From NCBI RefSeq assembly GCF_029094505.1, contig NZ_CP119108.1, positions 682,001-746,000 of the forward strand: a stretch of DNA of 64,000 bases. Reading direction: 5' to 3'. The position numbers and the translations under genes were made by a program. Source of the stretch: Microbacterium horticulturae. Lineage in GTDB: Bacteria; Actinomycetota; Actinomycetes; Actinomycetales; Microbacteriaceae. Under the pieces are notes generated by a model. That model saw only the letters and a list, made by a program, of their open reading frames with translations, was not told where the DNA came from and searched no databases. Shown piece by piece: positions 16,859-26,107 of the stretch. Positions within the stretch are counted from its first letter, which is position 1. Every line of letters starts with the position of its first letter.

Positions 16859-17464
16859 CTACGCCGGGCGCGCCACCAGCAGCCCCGCGATCACGGTGTC
16901 GACCGTGCGCTCGGCGGCGGCCTGTGCGACGTCGTCGGGCAGGTGCCGCAGTGGCCCGCGCAACCAGAGCCGTGCGAATCCGTGCACGGCTGACCAGCAC
17001 GGCCACTCGGCGCCCGGCCTCTGCTCGGGGCTGAGGTCCCCGTCGCGCACCAGGGCGTCCAGCGCGGCGCTGAGCGCGAGCAGGGGAGAGGGGGCGCCCG
17101 TCGCCCCGGGCGTCGCGCTGATCGTGCCGAACGCTGTCTCGAACCAGCCCGGCTCTTCGCGCGCGAAGGCGATGTAGCCGAGTCCGACGGCCCTCAGCCT
17201 GTCGCGCCCGGTCGCGGCATCCGGTTCGAAGGACTGCATGCGTGCGGCCATCGCGTCACGAATGCGGGTGGCGACGACATCCACCAGCGCATCGCGGTCC
17301 GCGAAATGACGGTACGCGGCACTGGCCGAGACGCCGACGTCACGCGTGGCCGTGCGCAAGGTCAGCGCGGATGGGCCGCCGGTGCGGGCCAGCGCGAGGC
17401 CCGCGGTCACGAGCGCCTCGCGCAGGTTGCCGTGGTGGTAGTGCTCGCGTGTCGGTGTCGGCAT
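16859..17464 (-). CDS. TetR/AcrR family repressor, divergent from DUF899 gene
   Basis: 201 residues from ATG 17464 with GGGGA close upstream; the open frame continues to 17521 but those residues overlap the operator region. The N-terminus HYHHGNLREALVTAGLALARTGG and helix-turn-helix VGVSASAAYRHFADRDAL are those of TetR with the TetR_C_33 (WHG-like) C-domain. It should repress itself and the divergent DUF899 gene through the palindromes at 17502-17530. The cupin gene converges, 9 nt away. Confidence 0.92.
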   Translation of the reverse strand: MPTPTREHYHHGNLREALVTAGLALARTGGPSALTLRTATRDVGVSASAAYRHFADRDALVDVVATRIRDAMAARMQSFEPDAATGRDRLRAVGLGYIAFAREEPGWFETAFGTISATPGATGAPSPLLALSAALDALVRDGDLSPEQRPGAEWPCWSAVHGFARLWLRGPLRHLPDDVAQAAAERTVDTVIAGLLVARPA

Positions 17465-17472
17465 CTTTCCCC

Positions 17473-17530
17473 TTGACGTGCCGCCCAGGATGTGTACGCT
17501 GTCAACATACCATGTGAACATTGTTTACAT
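17473..17530 (+). promoter_or_regulatory. Promoter and TetR operator for the DUF899 gene
   Basis: TTGACG (17473-17478) and TACGCT (17495-17500) are 16 nt apart and would start RNA near 17507. Just there, ATGTGAAC-ATT-GTTTACAT (17512-17530) is an inverted repeat with 7 of 8 pairs, and GTCAACAT (17501-17508) repeats the same half-site on its left. A repressor bound here would block transcription of the DUF899 gene. Confidence 0.6.
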
Positions 17531-17544
17531 CACCGGGAGGTCTC

Positions 17545-18240
17545 ATGGTCACCGCACTGCCCCCTGTCGTCGACGCCGACACCTGGCGCGCCGAGCTCGC
17601 TGCGCTGCGAGTGCGCGAGAAGGCCGCCACGCACGAGCTCGACGCGATCGCGGCGCAGCGCCGCCGACTGCCCATGGTGAAGCTGCCCGAGTACACGCTC
17701 GTCGGCGAGGAGGGGCCGGTCCGCCTCGCCGACGTCTTCCAGGGGCGGTCGCAGCTGATCACCTACCACCACATGTGGAATCGCGGGGCCGAGTGGCAGT
17801 GCGGCGGCTGCACCGGCTTCACCGCGCAGTACACGCGGCTTGATTTCCTCGGCAAGAACGATGCGCGCTTCGTCGTCGTCTCACAGGGTGAGATCGGCGA
17901 AGCGCTCGCATACCGCGACAAGACCGGCAACCGTATGGACTGGTACTCGACCTACGACAGCCCCTTCGGTGCGGACATGGACGCGCCCGTGGGCGGGGGC
18001 GTCGCCGTCAACGTGTTCCTCCGCGACGGCGACGACGTCTATCGCACCTGGCACACGACTGCGCGCGGGACCGAGGTGCTCACCCACACATTCCCGCTCG
18101 TGGACATCCTCCCGTACGGTCGGCAGGAGGAGTGGCAGGACGTCCCCGAGGGCTGGCCGCAGGCACCCACCAACAACAGCTGGGGCACCGCACAGGACAT
18201 CGCCCGGCTCTACGGCCCCGGATCCGGCCACCGCGACTGA
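17545..18240 (+). CDS. DUF899 family (thioredoxin-like fold) protein
   Basis: 231 residues from ATG 17545 with GGGAGG 5 nt upstream. Family signatures: WRAELAALRVREKAATHELDAIAAQRRRLPM at the N-terminus, YHHMWNRGAEWQCGGCTGF with a CxxC, and MDWYSTYDSPFG. DUF899 proteins have a peroxiredoxin/thioredoxin-like fold; many carry a CGGC site, as here, hinting at redox chemistry, but no reaction is established. Control by the divergent TetR gene is inferred from the operator between them. A hairpin repeat follows the stop. Confidence 0.9.
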   Translation: MVTALPPVVDADTWRAELAALRVREKAATHELDAIAAQRRRLPMVKLPEYTLVGEEGPVRLADVFQGRSQLITYHHMWNRGAEWQCGGCTGFTAQYTRLDFLGKNDARFVVVSQGEIGEALAYRDKTGNRMDWYSTYDSPFGADMDAPVGGGVAVNVFLRDGDDVYRTWHTTARGTEVLTHTFPLVDILPYGRQEEWQDVPEGWPQAPTNNSWGTAQDIARLYGPGSGHRD

Positions 18241-18284
18241 CGCAGCGCGGGCGGCCGCGGCATCCATCCACCCCCTCCCAAATC

Positions 18285-18352
18285 GTGAGAGTGCAGCTGC
18301 TGGACGAGAGATAGGGAAGTACCCGCTTCCTCGTCCACCAGGTGCACTCTCA
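18285..18352. repeat. Dispersed hairpin repeat, copy A
   Basis: GAGAGTGCAGCTGCTGGACGAG (18287-18308, 22 nt) and its partner at 18330-18351 pair in 20 of 22 positions around a 21-nt loop. The reverse complement of the element shares a core with 51408-51476: both read GGACGAGG, then AGCGG, then CCCTATCTCTCG. It fills the gap between the convergent DUF899 and pgi genes, so it may act as a terminator there, but the shared core points to a repeat family. Confidence 0.85.
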
Positions 18353-18376
18353 GCGAGAGAAACGCGCGGGATGCTG

Positions 18377-20056
18377 CTACGCCCGGTGCGCGCGGTAGTA
18401 GTCGAGCAGGGCGCGGGTCGAGGCATCCTGCGCCTCCACCGCCTCGCTGTCGCCCTCGATCGCCGGCGCGATCTGCAGGGCCAGCTGCTTGCCGAGCTCC
18501 ACGCCCCACTGATCGAAGGAGTTGATGCCCCAGATCGTGCCCTCCGTGAACGTGATGTGCTCGTACAGCGCGATGAGCTCGCCGAGCACGCGCGGGGTCA
18601 GCGCTGACGCGAAGATCGACGTCGTCGGCCGATTGCCGCTGAACGTACGGGCGGCCACGAGCGCGCCGGTCGTCCCCTCGGCTTCGACCTCTTCGGCGGT
18701 CTTGCCGAACGCGAGCGCCTTCGTCTGTGCGAGGAAGTTCGCCAAGAACAGCCCGTGCACGTCACGATCGCCGTCCTGCAGCGGGTAGGCCGGGTTCACG
18801 AATGCGATGAAGTCGGCCGGGATGAGCCGGGTGCCCTGGTGGAGGAGCTGGTAGAACGCGTGCTGCCCGTTCGTGCCCGGCTCGCCCCAGAACACCTCGC
18901 CGGTGTCGGTCGTGACCGGTGAGCCGTCCCACCGGACCGATTTGCCGTTCGACTCCATGGTCAGCTGCTGCAGATACGCGGGAAAGCGGTGGAGCAGCTG
19001 CGCGTACGGCAGCACGGCGTGCGACTGGGCGCCGAGCAGGTTGTTGTACCAGACATTGAGCAGGCCCATCAGCACCGGCACGTTCTTTTCGAGCGGGGTG
19101 GATGCCGTGTGCACATCCATAGCGTGGAACCCGGCCAGCAGCTCCTCGAACGCGTCGGGGCCCAGCGCAAGCTCGAGCGAAAGACCGATCGCCGAGTCGA
19201 CCGAGTAGCGGCCGCCGACCCAGTCCCAGAAGCCGAACGCGTTGTCGGTGTCGATGCCGAAATCTGCGACCTTGTCGAGCGCGGTCGAGACCGCGACGAA
19301 GTGGTGGGCGACGGCATCCGTCTTCGCCTCGTCGGTGCCGTCGATGGCGCCGGATTCCTGCAATCCGGCCCACAGCCAGTCGCGGGCGAGGCGTGCATTG
19401 GTCAGCGTCTCGAGCGTCGTGAACGTCTTGGACGCCACGATGAACAGGGTCGTGGCGGGGTCGAGGTCTGCCGTGGTCTGGGCGAGGTCGGTGGGGTCGA
19501 TGTTCGAGATGAACCGCGCCTCGATGCCCGCATCGGCGAGCGGCCGGAGTGCTTCGTAGACCATGACCGGGCCGAGGTCGGATCCGCCGATGCCGATGTT
19601 TACCACGTGCGTGACCTTCTTGCCGGTCACGCCCTTCCACTCGCCGGCGCGTACACGGGTCGCGAAGGCGCGCATGCGATCGAGGACCTCGTGCACGTCG
19701 TGATCGACATCCTGCCCGTCGACGACGAGCGAGGGCTGCTCGCCCGCGGGTCGGCGCAGCGCGGTGTGCAGCACGGCGCGGTCTTCGGTCGTGTTGATGT
19801 GCACGCCTTCGAGCATCTGCGCGAACCGCTCGGCGACGTGGGTCTCCTCGGCCAGGCGCACGAGCGAGGCGAGGATCTCGTCGGTCACGAGGTTCTTCGA
19901 CAGGTCGACGCGCAGGTCGGCGGCATCGAAGCTCAAACGGCTGGCGCGGTCGGGGTCCGCGGCGAACCAGCCGCGCAGGTCGGGCTTCAGTGCGGCCTTG
20001 TGCTGCTGCAGCTGGGCCCAGGCAGACGTCTCGGTGGGGTCGATCGGAGCGCTCAT
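18377..20056 (-). CDS. pgi: Glucose-6-phosphate isomerase
   Basis: 559 residues, the usual length. It interconverts glucose-6-phosphate and fructose-6-phosphate in glycolysis and the hexose phosphate cycle. Signatures seen: [13 protein letters not shown] (substrate phosphate site), [13 protein letters not shown] (PGI signature-like), the catalytic region MESNGKSV and [10 protein letters not shown] near the C-terminus. TAGCGT lies 6 nt before the ATG; the GGGAGG directly attached to the ATG is too close to work, so a leaderless message is likely. It stands alone, convergent with the DUF899 gene. Confidence 0.97.
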   Translation of the reverse strand: MSAPIDPTETSAWAQLQQHKAALKPDLRGWFAADPDRASRLSFDAADLRVDLSKNLVTDEILASLVRLAEETHVAERFAQMLEGVHINTTEDRAVLHTALRRPAGEQPSLVVDGQDVDHDVHEVLDRMRAFATRVRAGEWKGVTGKKVTHVVNIGIGGSDLGPVMVYEALRPLADAGIEARFISNIDPTDLAQTTADLDPATTLFIVASKTFTTLETLTNARLARDWLWAGLQESGAIDGTDEAKTDAVAHHFVAVSTALDKVADFGIDTDNAFGFWDWVGGRYSVDSAIGLSLELALGPDAFEELLAGFHAMDVHTASTPLEKNVPVLMGLLNVWYNNLLGAQSHAVLPYAQLLHRFPAYLQQLTMESNGKSVRWDGSPVTTDTGEVFWGEPGTNGQHAFYQLLHQGTRLIPADFIAFVNPAYPLQDGDRDVHGLFLANFLAQTKALAFGKTAEEVEAEGTTGALVAARTFSGNRPTTSIFASALTPRVLGELIALYEHITFTEGTIWGINSFDQWGVELGKQLALQIAPAIEGDSEAVEAQDASTRALLDYYRAHRA

Positions 20057-20191
20057 CCTCCCACGCTAGTGCGCCCGGGCCGCGCGGTGTCAGCGTGTTG
20101 CGACCTTCTCACTTCGGCTCTCCACTGGCGCGGACCGATGCACGGGCTCTAGATTCTGTGCATACCCGTCGCTCGAGCCTGGGAGGCGCAG

Positions 20192-20992
20192 ATGTACGCA
20201 CGGATCGTGGTCGCCCTCGACGGATCGGCTTTCGCCGAGGAGGTGATTCCGCGCGCGGCGGGGATCGCCGAGCAGATCGGCGCGACACTGTCGTTCGTGC
20301 GGATCGCCGAGCGGCCCGGTGACATGCTCGCCGCCGACGAATACGTGCGGGCGCTGACCCGGCAACTCGGTGTCGACGGGCGCGCCGTGGTCGCTACCGG
20401 ATCGGTGAGCGAGAGCATCATGGGCGAGGTCGACCGGGTCCCCGGCAGTCTCGTCGCCATTTCGGCGCGGGGCCGCAGCGGGCTCGGAACGGCCGTGCTC
20501 GGCAGCGTCGCCCGCGAGTACGTGCAGTCCAGCAGCGACCCCGTGCTCGTGTACCGGCCGAGCAGCGCCGCCGAAGACGGCGGCTCGCCGATCTCGACCG
20601 TGGTGCTGCCGCTGGATGGCACCGCGCGCTCCGAGTCGATGGCGGAGGAGGCCGCCGACTGGGCGCAGGCGCTGCAGGCGACCTTGATGGTCGTGCAGGT
20701 GATAGACGCCCGCCGTGCGGATATGACCGGCATCGACACGACCGAGGACGCCTACGTGCGCTCTCGCGCCGAGTTGATCGCTGCGGGTCGCGGCATACAC
20801 ACCGAGTGGGAGGTGCTGCACGGCGACCCCGCAGACGCGCTGTCGTCGTACGTGCGAGGCCGCCATGACGTCCTCGTCGTCATGGCGACCCGCACGCAGC
20901 CGGCGATGCGCGCCGCCGTGCTCGGCAGCGTCACGTCCGGTCTCATGCACGCGGCGAGCGTGCCCGTGGTGGTGCGCGCCGTGCGCCCCTGA
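20192..20992 (+). CDS. Universal stress protein, two UspA domains
   Basis: 266 residues with GGGAGG 6 nt before the ATG. Two Usp domains in tandem (residues about 1-128 and 133-263): the first starts ARIVVALDGSAFAEEVIPRA, the second STVVLPLDGTARSESMAEEA, and each ends in GSVAREY/GSVTSGLM followed by VLVYRP or VVVRA. The GxxG-9-G(S/T) ATP-binding pattern is present in recognisable form in the first domain (SARGRSGLGTAVLGS). Tandem Usp proteins in actinobacteria respond to hypoxia or stationary phase; the partner here is unknown. Confidence 0.92.
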   Translation: MYARIVVALDGSAFAEEVIPRAAGIAEQIGATLSFVRIAERPGDMLAADEYVRALTRQLGVDGRAVVATGSVSESIMGEVDRVPGSLVAISARGRSGLGTAVLGSVAREYVQSSSDPVLVYRPSSAAEDGGSPISTVVLPLDGTARSESMAEEAADWAQALQATLMVVQVIDARRADMTGIDTTEDAYVRSRAELIAAGRGIHTEWEVLHGDPADALSSYVRGRHDVLVVMATRTQPAMRAAVLGSVTSGLMHAASVPVVVRAVRP

Positions 20993-21064
20993 CGAGGCTC
21001 AGCGCGCGGCGGCCGCGAGGTTCGCGCGCACCTGGTGACGTGAGCGCGCCGCAGCTCTCGGAGT

Positions 21065-22507
21065 TCAGACCGCGACCGCCTCCTCGGCAGCGGCGATCGC
21101 CTGCTCCGACGGCTCGGCGTCCAGCGCCCGACGTGACGTGAAGAACAGCGCGACGCCGAGCGCGAACGTCAGCAGCTCGGTGACCGTCATCGCCCAGATG
21201 ACGCCGGTGATGCCGAACACGGCGTTGCCGATGAGCACCACGGGGATGAACAGTACGCCCTGCGCGATCGACATGATCGTCGCGTTGCGCATCTGTTCGG
21301 TCGCCTGGAACACAGCGATCACCAGGCCGGTGATGCCGTTGAAGATCGTGGAGACGAGCATCGCCGTGAGCACCAGAGTGCCGTCCTGCAGCACCGCCGG
21401 GTCGGCACTGAACAGTGCGAACACCTGGTCGCGGAACACGAAAACGAGCGTTGAGAAGACCACCGTGATGCCGAGGATCGCCACGGCCGCCCCCGTGATC
21501 GCGCGGCGCAGCCGCACGTGGTTGCGCGCACCGAAAGCGTAGGCCAGCAGCGGGATGACGCCGATGAACATGCCCATGCACATCATCTCGGGCAGCTGCG
21601 CGATGCGCAGCGCGACGCCCATTGACGCGAGCAAGGCCGCGCCGTAAGCGATCGCGATCCAGTTCATGACGAGGGTCGTGACGATGAGGAACGACGACTG
21701 CAGCAGCTCGGAGACGCCCACGCCGAAGACGGTGCGCAGCATCTCGCGGTCGGCGCGGAACCAACGCAGCCCCAGAGCGGCGATCTCGCTGCGGCGGATG
21801 AGCCACCAGACGTAGTAGCCGACCATGACGATGTTCGACAGACCGAGTGCGAGGCCGGCGCCGAGGATGCCCCAGCCCAGCACCAGGATGAACAGCACGT
21901 CGAACACCAGGTTCGCGACGGTCGAGGCGATCAGCCCGGTCATCGATGCGACGGCGGCGCCCTCGGCGCGCACGATCTGCTCGAGCGAGAAGCACGCGAC
22001 GTAGATCGGCGTGAACGCGAACATCGCGCCGATGTACAGCGCGGTCGGCGCCAGCGAGGCGCCCGATGCGCCGACGGCGGCGGCGATGGGCGTGGCGAAC
22101 ACGACCCCGACGATGCCGATCACGACCCCGGCTGCGAGCGAGCCCCAGAGAGTGAACGACGAGACGTTCTTGATGCGGGATGCCGCGGCCGCGGCGCCTG
22201 TGCCGAGCGAGCGCGAGCGAGCCGAGGCATCCTCTCCGTCCTGGTCTTGTGATCCGAGCAGGCGGGAGATGTACGTGCCGCCGCCGACCCCGAAGACGCC
22301 GCCGACGGCCATGATGAGCGCGAAGACGGGGAGGGAGAAGGTGAGCGCGGCCAGGAGCGGGGTCGAGTGCAATGAGCCGATGAAGCCCGAGTTGATGATG
22401 TTGTAGACCGCGCCGACCGACATGCCGGCGATCATCGGGATGCACAAGTGGATGAGTGCGCGCCAGATCGGCGCGGACGCAAGCTGGAAACGGTTGTTCG
22501 AAGACAT
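21065..22507 (-). CDS. MATE family multidrug efflux transporter
   Basis: 480 residues with about 12 helices in two six-helix halves. The opening IHLCIPMIAGMSVGAVYNIINSGFIG and the mid-protein repeat are typical of MATE proteins, which export cationic drugs in exchange for H+ or Na+. Loop 2-3 carries an inserted low-complexity segment (SQDQDGEDASARSRS). A good GGAGG lies 7 nt before the ATG. It is 54 nt downstream of the MarR gene on the same strand and almost surely co-transcribed and repressed by it. Confidence 0.93.
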   Translation of the reverse strand: MSSNNRFQLASAPIWRALIHLCIPMIAGMSVGAVYNIINSGFIGSLHSTPLLAALTFSLPVFALIMAVGGVFGVGGGTYISRLLGSQDQDGEDASARSRSLGTGAAAAASRIKNVSSFTLWGSLAAGVVIGIVGVVFATPIAAAVGASGASLAPTALYIGAMFAFTPIYVACFSLEQIVRAEGAAVASMTGLIASTVANLVFDVLFILVLGWGILGAGLALGLSNIVMVGYYVWWLIRRSEIAALGLRWFRADREMLRTVFGVGVSELLQSSFLIVTTLVMNWIAIAYGAALLASMGVALRIAQLPEMMCMGMFIGVIPLLAYAFGARNHVRLRRAITGAAVAILGITVVFSTLVFVFRDQVFALFSADPAVLQDGTLVLTAMLVSTIFNGITGLVIAVFQATEQMRNATIMSIAQGVLFIPVVLIGNAVFGITGVIWAMTVTELLTFALGVALFFTSRRALDAEPSEQAIAAAEEAVAV

Positions 22508-22561
22508 GGTGATACCTCCGTCACACGGGACGGCTTTCTGAAGAGGAGGGGAGGGTGCGGC

Positions 22562-23038
22562 TCAGCGGCGACGTCGGTCGCGACGCTCGGGCGGCGGCGG
22601 GGAGTCCGGCACGCCGGAGTCTCGGATGACCCGATCGAGAAGGTCGAGCAGCGTGTCCTGCTCGTTGGGGCTCAGCGAGGTGAAGAGACGCTCCTGCCCG
22701 GAGCGCATCTCGTCGTCAAACCCCTCGATGAGGCGCGAACCCTCAGGGGTGATGGTGATCAGCTTGACGCGCGAGTCGTCGGGTGACGGCGTCCGCGTGA
22801 TGTAGCCGCGGTCTTGCAGCCCCTGCAGGAGGCCCGCGACGGCGGCCGGCGTCGTGCCCGACACTTCGGAGAGCTCGCGGGCGATCACTCCGCGGTCTTG
22901 GTGCTCTTCGATGTAACCGAGCGTGAAGCCCTGTTGCCGTGTGAGCCCGCTCTCGCGCACCCAGGAGTCGGCCATCGCACGCTGAGCGAACCCCAACGTG
23001 CGGATAGCGACCATGAGTCTCTCAGCACGGCTTGTCAT
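22562..23038 (-). CDS. MarR family repressor of the MATE operon
   Basis: 158 residues from ATG 23038. Winged-helix MarR pattern: LTRQQGFTLGYIEEH, then LSEVSGTTPAAVAGLLQGLQDRGYITRTPSPDDSRVKLITIT with the DxR wing. The C-terminus is a Pro/Arg tail. There is no Shine-Dalgarno; a near-consensus promoter (TTGACA-N17-TAACTT) places the RNA start at the ATG itself, so the gene is leaderless. A perfect palindrome fills the promoter spacer, implying tight self-repression and repression of the MATE gene. Confidence 0.93.
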   Translation of the reverse strand: MTSRAERLMVAIRTLGFAQRAMADSWVRESGLTRQQGFTLGYIEEHQDRGVIARELSEVSGTTPAAVAGLLQGLQDRGYITRTPSPDDSRVKLITITPEGSRLIEGFDDEMRSGQERLFTSLSPNEQDTLLDLLDRVIRDSGVPDSPPPPERRDRRRR

Positions 23039-23074
23039 GGTTAAGAAGTTAATGGTTAAGTCCTTAACTGTCAA
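23039..23074 (-). promoter_or_regulatory. marR leaderless promoter with MarR palindrome in its spacer
   Basis: On the minus strand TTGACA (23074-23069), 17 nt, then TAACTT (23051-23046), 7 nt, then the ATG. The spacer contains GTTAAGTCCTTAAC (23055-23068), a perfect 14-bp palindrome, and the half-site GGTTAAG recurs at 23039-23045 on the start site. Repressor bound here would cover both promoter boxes. Confidence 0.75.
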
Positions 23075-23109
23075 GCGTCATTCGTGCGCTCGGTGTGCAA
23101 GATGGACTG

Positions 23110-23943
23110 ATGACTTCCATTCCGACTGTGACCCTGAACGACGGCACCTGGTTTCCCGAGCTGGGGTTCGGCACCTACAACCTCACCGGCGACGAGGGGG
23201 TGGATGCCACAGCCGGCGCGATCGCGGCCGGGTACCGGCTGCTTGACACCGCGGTGAATTACGAGAACGAAGCCGTGATCGGCGAGGCCGTGCGTCGCAG
23301 CAACGTGGACCGCGACGACCTGCTCGTCGCGACGAAGCTGCCCGGCCGCGACCATGGCTACGACGAGACGATTGCGAGTGCGCGGGGTTCACTCGAGCGG
23401 CTCGGCCTCGACCGCATCGACCTCTACCTGATCCACTGGCCCAACCCGAGCATCGACAAGTATCTCGATTCGTGGCGGGCGATGATCCGGCTGCGCGATG
23501 AGGGGCTCGTACGCTCGATCGGCGTGTCGAACTTCACCGAGGCGATGCTCACGCGCCTGATCGGCGAGACGGGCGTCACCCCGGCCGTGAACCAGGTCGA
23601 GATGCACCCGTACTTTCCGCAGGCGGCGCTGCGGGCCTACCACGCGGAGCGAGGCATCCGCACGGAGAGCTGGAGCCCGCTGGCCCGACGCAGCGAGCTG
23701 CTGGCCGAACGGGTCGTGGGCGACATCGCTGTGGCACACGGCGTGACGCCCACCCAGGCCGTGCTCCGCTGGCACGTGCAGCTGGGCTCGACGCCCATTC
23801 CCAAGTCGGCACACGCCGGACGCCAGCGCGAGAACGCCGACGTCTTCGGCTTCCGGCTGACCGATGCCGAGGTCACGGCGCTGTCCGACCTCGAGCGCGG
23901 GCGGCTCTGGGACGGCGACCCGGACACCCACGAGGAGATGTAG
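23110..23943 (+). CDS. Aldo/keto reductase
   Basis: 277 residues from ATG 23110; a GTG at 23095 is possible but gives no better context. AKR signatures: LGFGTYNLTG, DTAVNYENEAVIGEAVRR with catalytic Asp and Tyr, the catalytic Lys in LLVATKLPG, His in LYLIHWP, SIGVSNF, NQVEMHP and the cofactor site IPKSAHAGRQREN. It reduces aldehydes or ketones with NADPH. CAAGAT lies 6 nt before the ATG, a possible leaderless -10. It is divergent from marR, 71 bp apart, so MarR could affect it. Confidence 0.95.
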   Translation: MTSIPTVTLNDGTWFPELGFGTYNLTGDEGVDATAGAIAAGYRLLDTAVNYENEAVIGEAVRRSNVDRDDLLVATKLPGRDHGYDETIASARGSLERLGLDRIDLYLIHWPNPSIDKYLDSWRAMIRLRDEGLVRSIGVSNFTEAMLTRLIGETGVTPAVNQVEMHPYFPQAALRAYHAERGIRTESWSPLARRSELLAERVVGDIAVAHGVTPTQAVLRWHVQLGSTPIPKSAHAGRQRENADVFGFRLTDAEVTALSDLERGRLWDGDPDTHEEM

Positions 23944-23965
23944 GGGCACGGGATAGCGTGGGCTC

Positions 23966-26041
23966 ATGCGCACAACGCCGTTCGACTCCCTTGACGACTA
24001 CATCGCCCTGCCCCGCACCGAATCGATCGCTGTCTCGCCCGGCGGCAGCCGCGTGGTCCTCGGCGTCGCGACGCTGAAGAAGGACGGCACCGGCTACGAC
24101 CGGGCGCTGTGGGAGGTCGCGGCCGACGACTCCGATGCCCCGGCGCGGCGCCTCACCCGCTCGGTGAAGGGTGAGTCGTCGGCGGTATACACGGCCGACG
24201 GCGACCTGCTCTTCCTCTCCGCGCGGCCTGACGGCGACGGCGCCGACGATGATCCTGCGCAGCTCTGGCTGCTGCCGGGAGCCGGGGGAGAGGCACGCCC
24301 CGTGACCCGGCTCGCCGGCGGTGTCTCGGCGATCGAGGCGGTGGCCGAGGCATCCGACGTCGTGATCATCTCGGCGCCCCTGCTGCCGGCCGCGGCGTCG
24401 ATCGAGGACGACGCACGGCTGCGCGCCGACCGCAAGAAGCACAAGGTCTCAGCGATCCTGCACGAGAGCTACCCGGTGCGGTACTGGGATCATGATCTCG
24501 GGCCCGACCAGCCGCACCTGTTCGCCCTGCACCTGAGCGATCTCGCCGAGCAGGTGGGCGTCGAGAGAGCGGATGAGGATGCCGCGGACGACGTGCCCGC
24601 GCCGTATCCAGCATCCCTTCCCCGTCCGATCGACCTGACGCCGCACCCCGGAACCGTCTCGGGCGCGCACGGCGTCGCGGTCACCCCCGACGGAGGTACG
24701 GTCATCGCCGCGCTGCCGGCCAGGGAGGGGCGCGACGAACGCGCGCGGCTCGTGTCGATCGACGTCGCGACCGGTGCGCACACCATCGTGCGCGACGAGC
24801 CCGGCGTCGACAACGAAGCCCCCGTGATCGCCCATGGTTTCGGGACGATCGCCTGGGTGCGCGCGGTCAAGAGCACGCCGGCGGGGCCCGCCGACCAGGA
24901 GCTCTGGGTGTCGGCGCTCGACGGCACGGACGCGCGGCGCGTCGCCGCCGGCTGGGACCGCTGGCCCACCGCAGCCGCGTTCGCTTCCGATGATGCTTCG
25001 CTGCTGGTGACCGCCGATCAGGACGGGCGCGGACCGGTGTTCCGTGTTCCGCTCGACGGCGGCGCCGTGCAACAGCTGACCGACGACGACTTCACCTATT
25101 CGGGTCTCGCGGTCGATCGGTTCAGCGGCGAGGTGGTGGCGCTGCGGACGAATTGGATGCTGCCGCCCCACCCCGTGCGGCTGTCGAACGACGGTGTCAC
25201 GGTGCTTTCGTCGCCGGTGCCCTTGCCAGACGTGCCCGCGACGATGACCGAGGTGTCGACTGTGGTGGAAGACGGCGCGCGCGTGCGCGGCTGGCTGCTG
25301 CTGCCGGAAGGGGCGACGGATGCGGCGCCGGCACCGTTGCTGCTGTGGATCCATGGCGGGCCACTGAACAGCTGGAATGCGTGGAGCTGGCGGTGGAACC
25401 CGCAGCTGCTGGTGGCGCGGGGCTTCGCCGTGCTGCTGCCGGATCCGGCGCTGTCGACCGGGTATGGCCTCGAGTTCATCGCGCGCGGTTGGAACAGCTG
25501 GGGCGCCAAGCCCTACACGGATCTCATGGCGATCACCGACGAGGTCGTCGCCCGCGGCGACATCGACGAGACGCGCACGGCCGCGATGGGTGGGTCGTTC
25601 GGCGGCTACATGGCCAACTGGGTCGCAGGGCACACCGATCGCTTCCGGGCGATCGTGACGCACGCGAGCCTCTGGGCGCTGGATCAGTTCGCGGGGACCA
25701 CGGACCACTCCGGATACTGGCAGCGCATCTTCACTCGGGAAGCGATGCTCGAAAACTCGCCGCATCGGTTCGTGGGCGACATCCACACCCCCCTGCTCGT
25801 GGTGCACGGCGACCGCGACTACCGCGTGCCTATCGGGGAGGGGTTGCGGCTGTGGAGCGAGCTCAATGAGCACTTCGCGAGCGAGGAGGGAACATCGCCG
25901 CATCGGTTCCTGTACTTCCCGGACGAGAACCATTGGGTGCTGAAGCCTCAGCACGCGGTGGTCTGGTATCAGACGGTGTTCGCCTTCCTCGACCAGCATG
26001 TGCTCGACAAGGAGTGGGCACGCCCCGACCGCATCGGCTGA
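23966..26041 (+). CDS. S9 family peptidase (prolyl oligopeptidase type)
   Basis: 691 residues. The N-terminal about 420 residues form a beta-propeller-like region; the C-terminal alpha/beta-hydrolase domain has the nucleophile in GGSFGGYM (Ser544), acid in HGDRDYRVP (Asp618) and His656 in ENHWVLKP. LLWIHGGPLNSWNAWSWR is the oxyanion region. It should cut short peptides or acyl-peptides in the cytoplasm; no signal peptide is seen. TAGCGT 6 nt before the ATG indicates a leaderless start. The end converges with a small membrane-protein gene across a REP-like element. Confidence 0.94.
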   Translation: MRTTPFDSLDDYIALPRTESIAVSPGGSRVVLGVATLKKDGTGYDRALWEVAADDSDAPARRLTRSVKGESSAVYTADGDLLFLSARPDGDGADDDPAQLWLLPGAGGEARPVTRLAGGVSAIEAVAEASDVVIISAPLLPAAASIEDDARLRADRKKHKVSAILHESYPVRYWDHDLGPDQPHLFALHLSDLAEQVGVERADEDAADDVPAPYPASLPRPIDLTPHPGTVSGAHGVAVTPDGGTVIAALPAREGRDERARLVSIDVATGAHTIVRDEPGVDNEAPVIAHGFGTIAWVRAVKSTPAGPADQELWVSALDGTDARRVAAGWDRWPTAAAFASDDASLLVTADQDGRGPVFRVPLDGGAVQQLTDDDFTYSGLAVDRFSGEVVALRTNWMLPPHPVRLSNDGVTVLSSPVPLPDVPATMTEVSTVVEDGARVRGWLLLPEGATDAAPAPLLLWIHGGPLNSWNAWSWRWNPQLLVARGFAVLLPDPALSTGYGLEFIARGWNSWGAKPYTDLMAITDEVVARGDIDETRTAAMGGSFGGYMANWVAGHTDRFRAIVTHASLWALDQFAGTTDHSGYWQRIFTREAMLENSPHRFVGDIHTPLLVVHGDRDYRVPIGEGLRLWSELNEHFASEEGTSPHRFLYFPDENHWVLKPQHAVVWYQTVFAFLDQHVLDKEWARPDRIG

Positions 26042-26050
26042 GTCCGGTCC

Positions 26051-26088
26051 GCTCGTTGAGCGACGAGCGCAGCGCGGAGACGGAACGC
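26051..26088. repeat. REP-like intergenic element
   Basis: GCTCGTTGAGCGACGAGCGC, followed by AGCGCGGAGACGGAACGC, lies between the convergent S9 peptidase and small membrane-protein genes. It resembles the elements at 999-1024 and 1077-1104. TTGAGCGA and GAGACG are the shared parts. Confidence 0.55.
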
Positions 26089-26107
26089 CCACGGCCACCG
26101 CCTGTCG

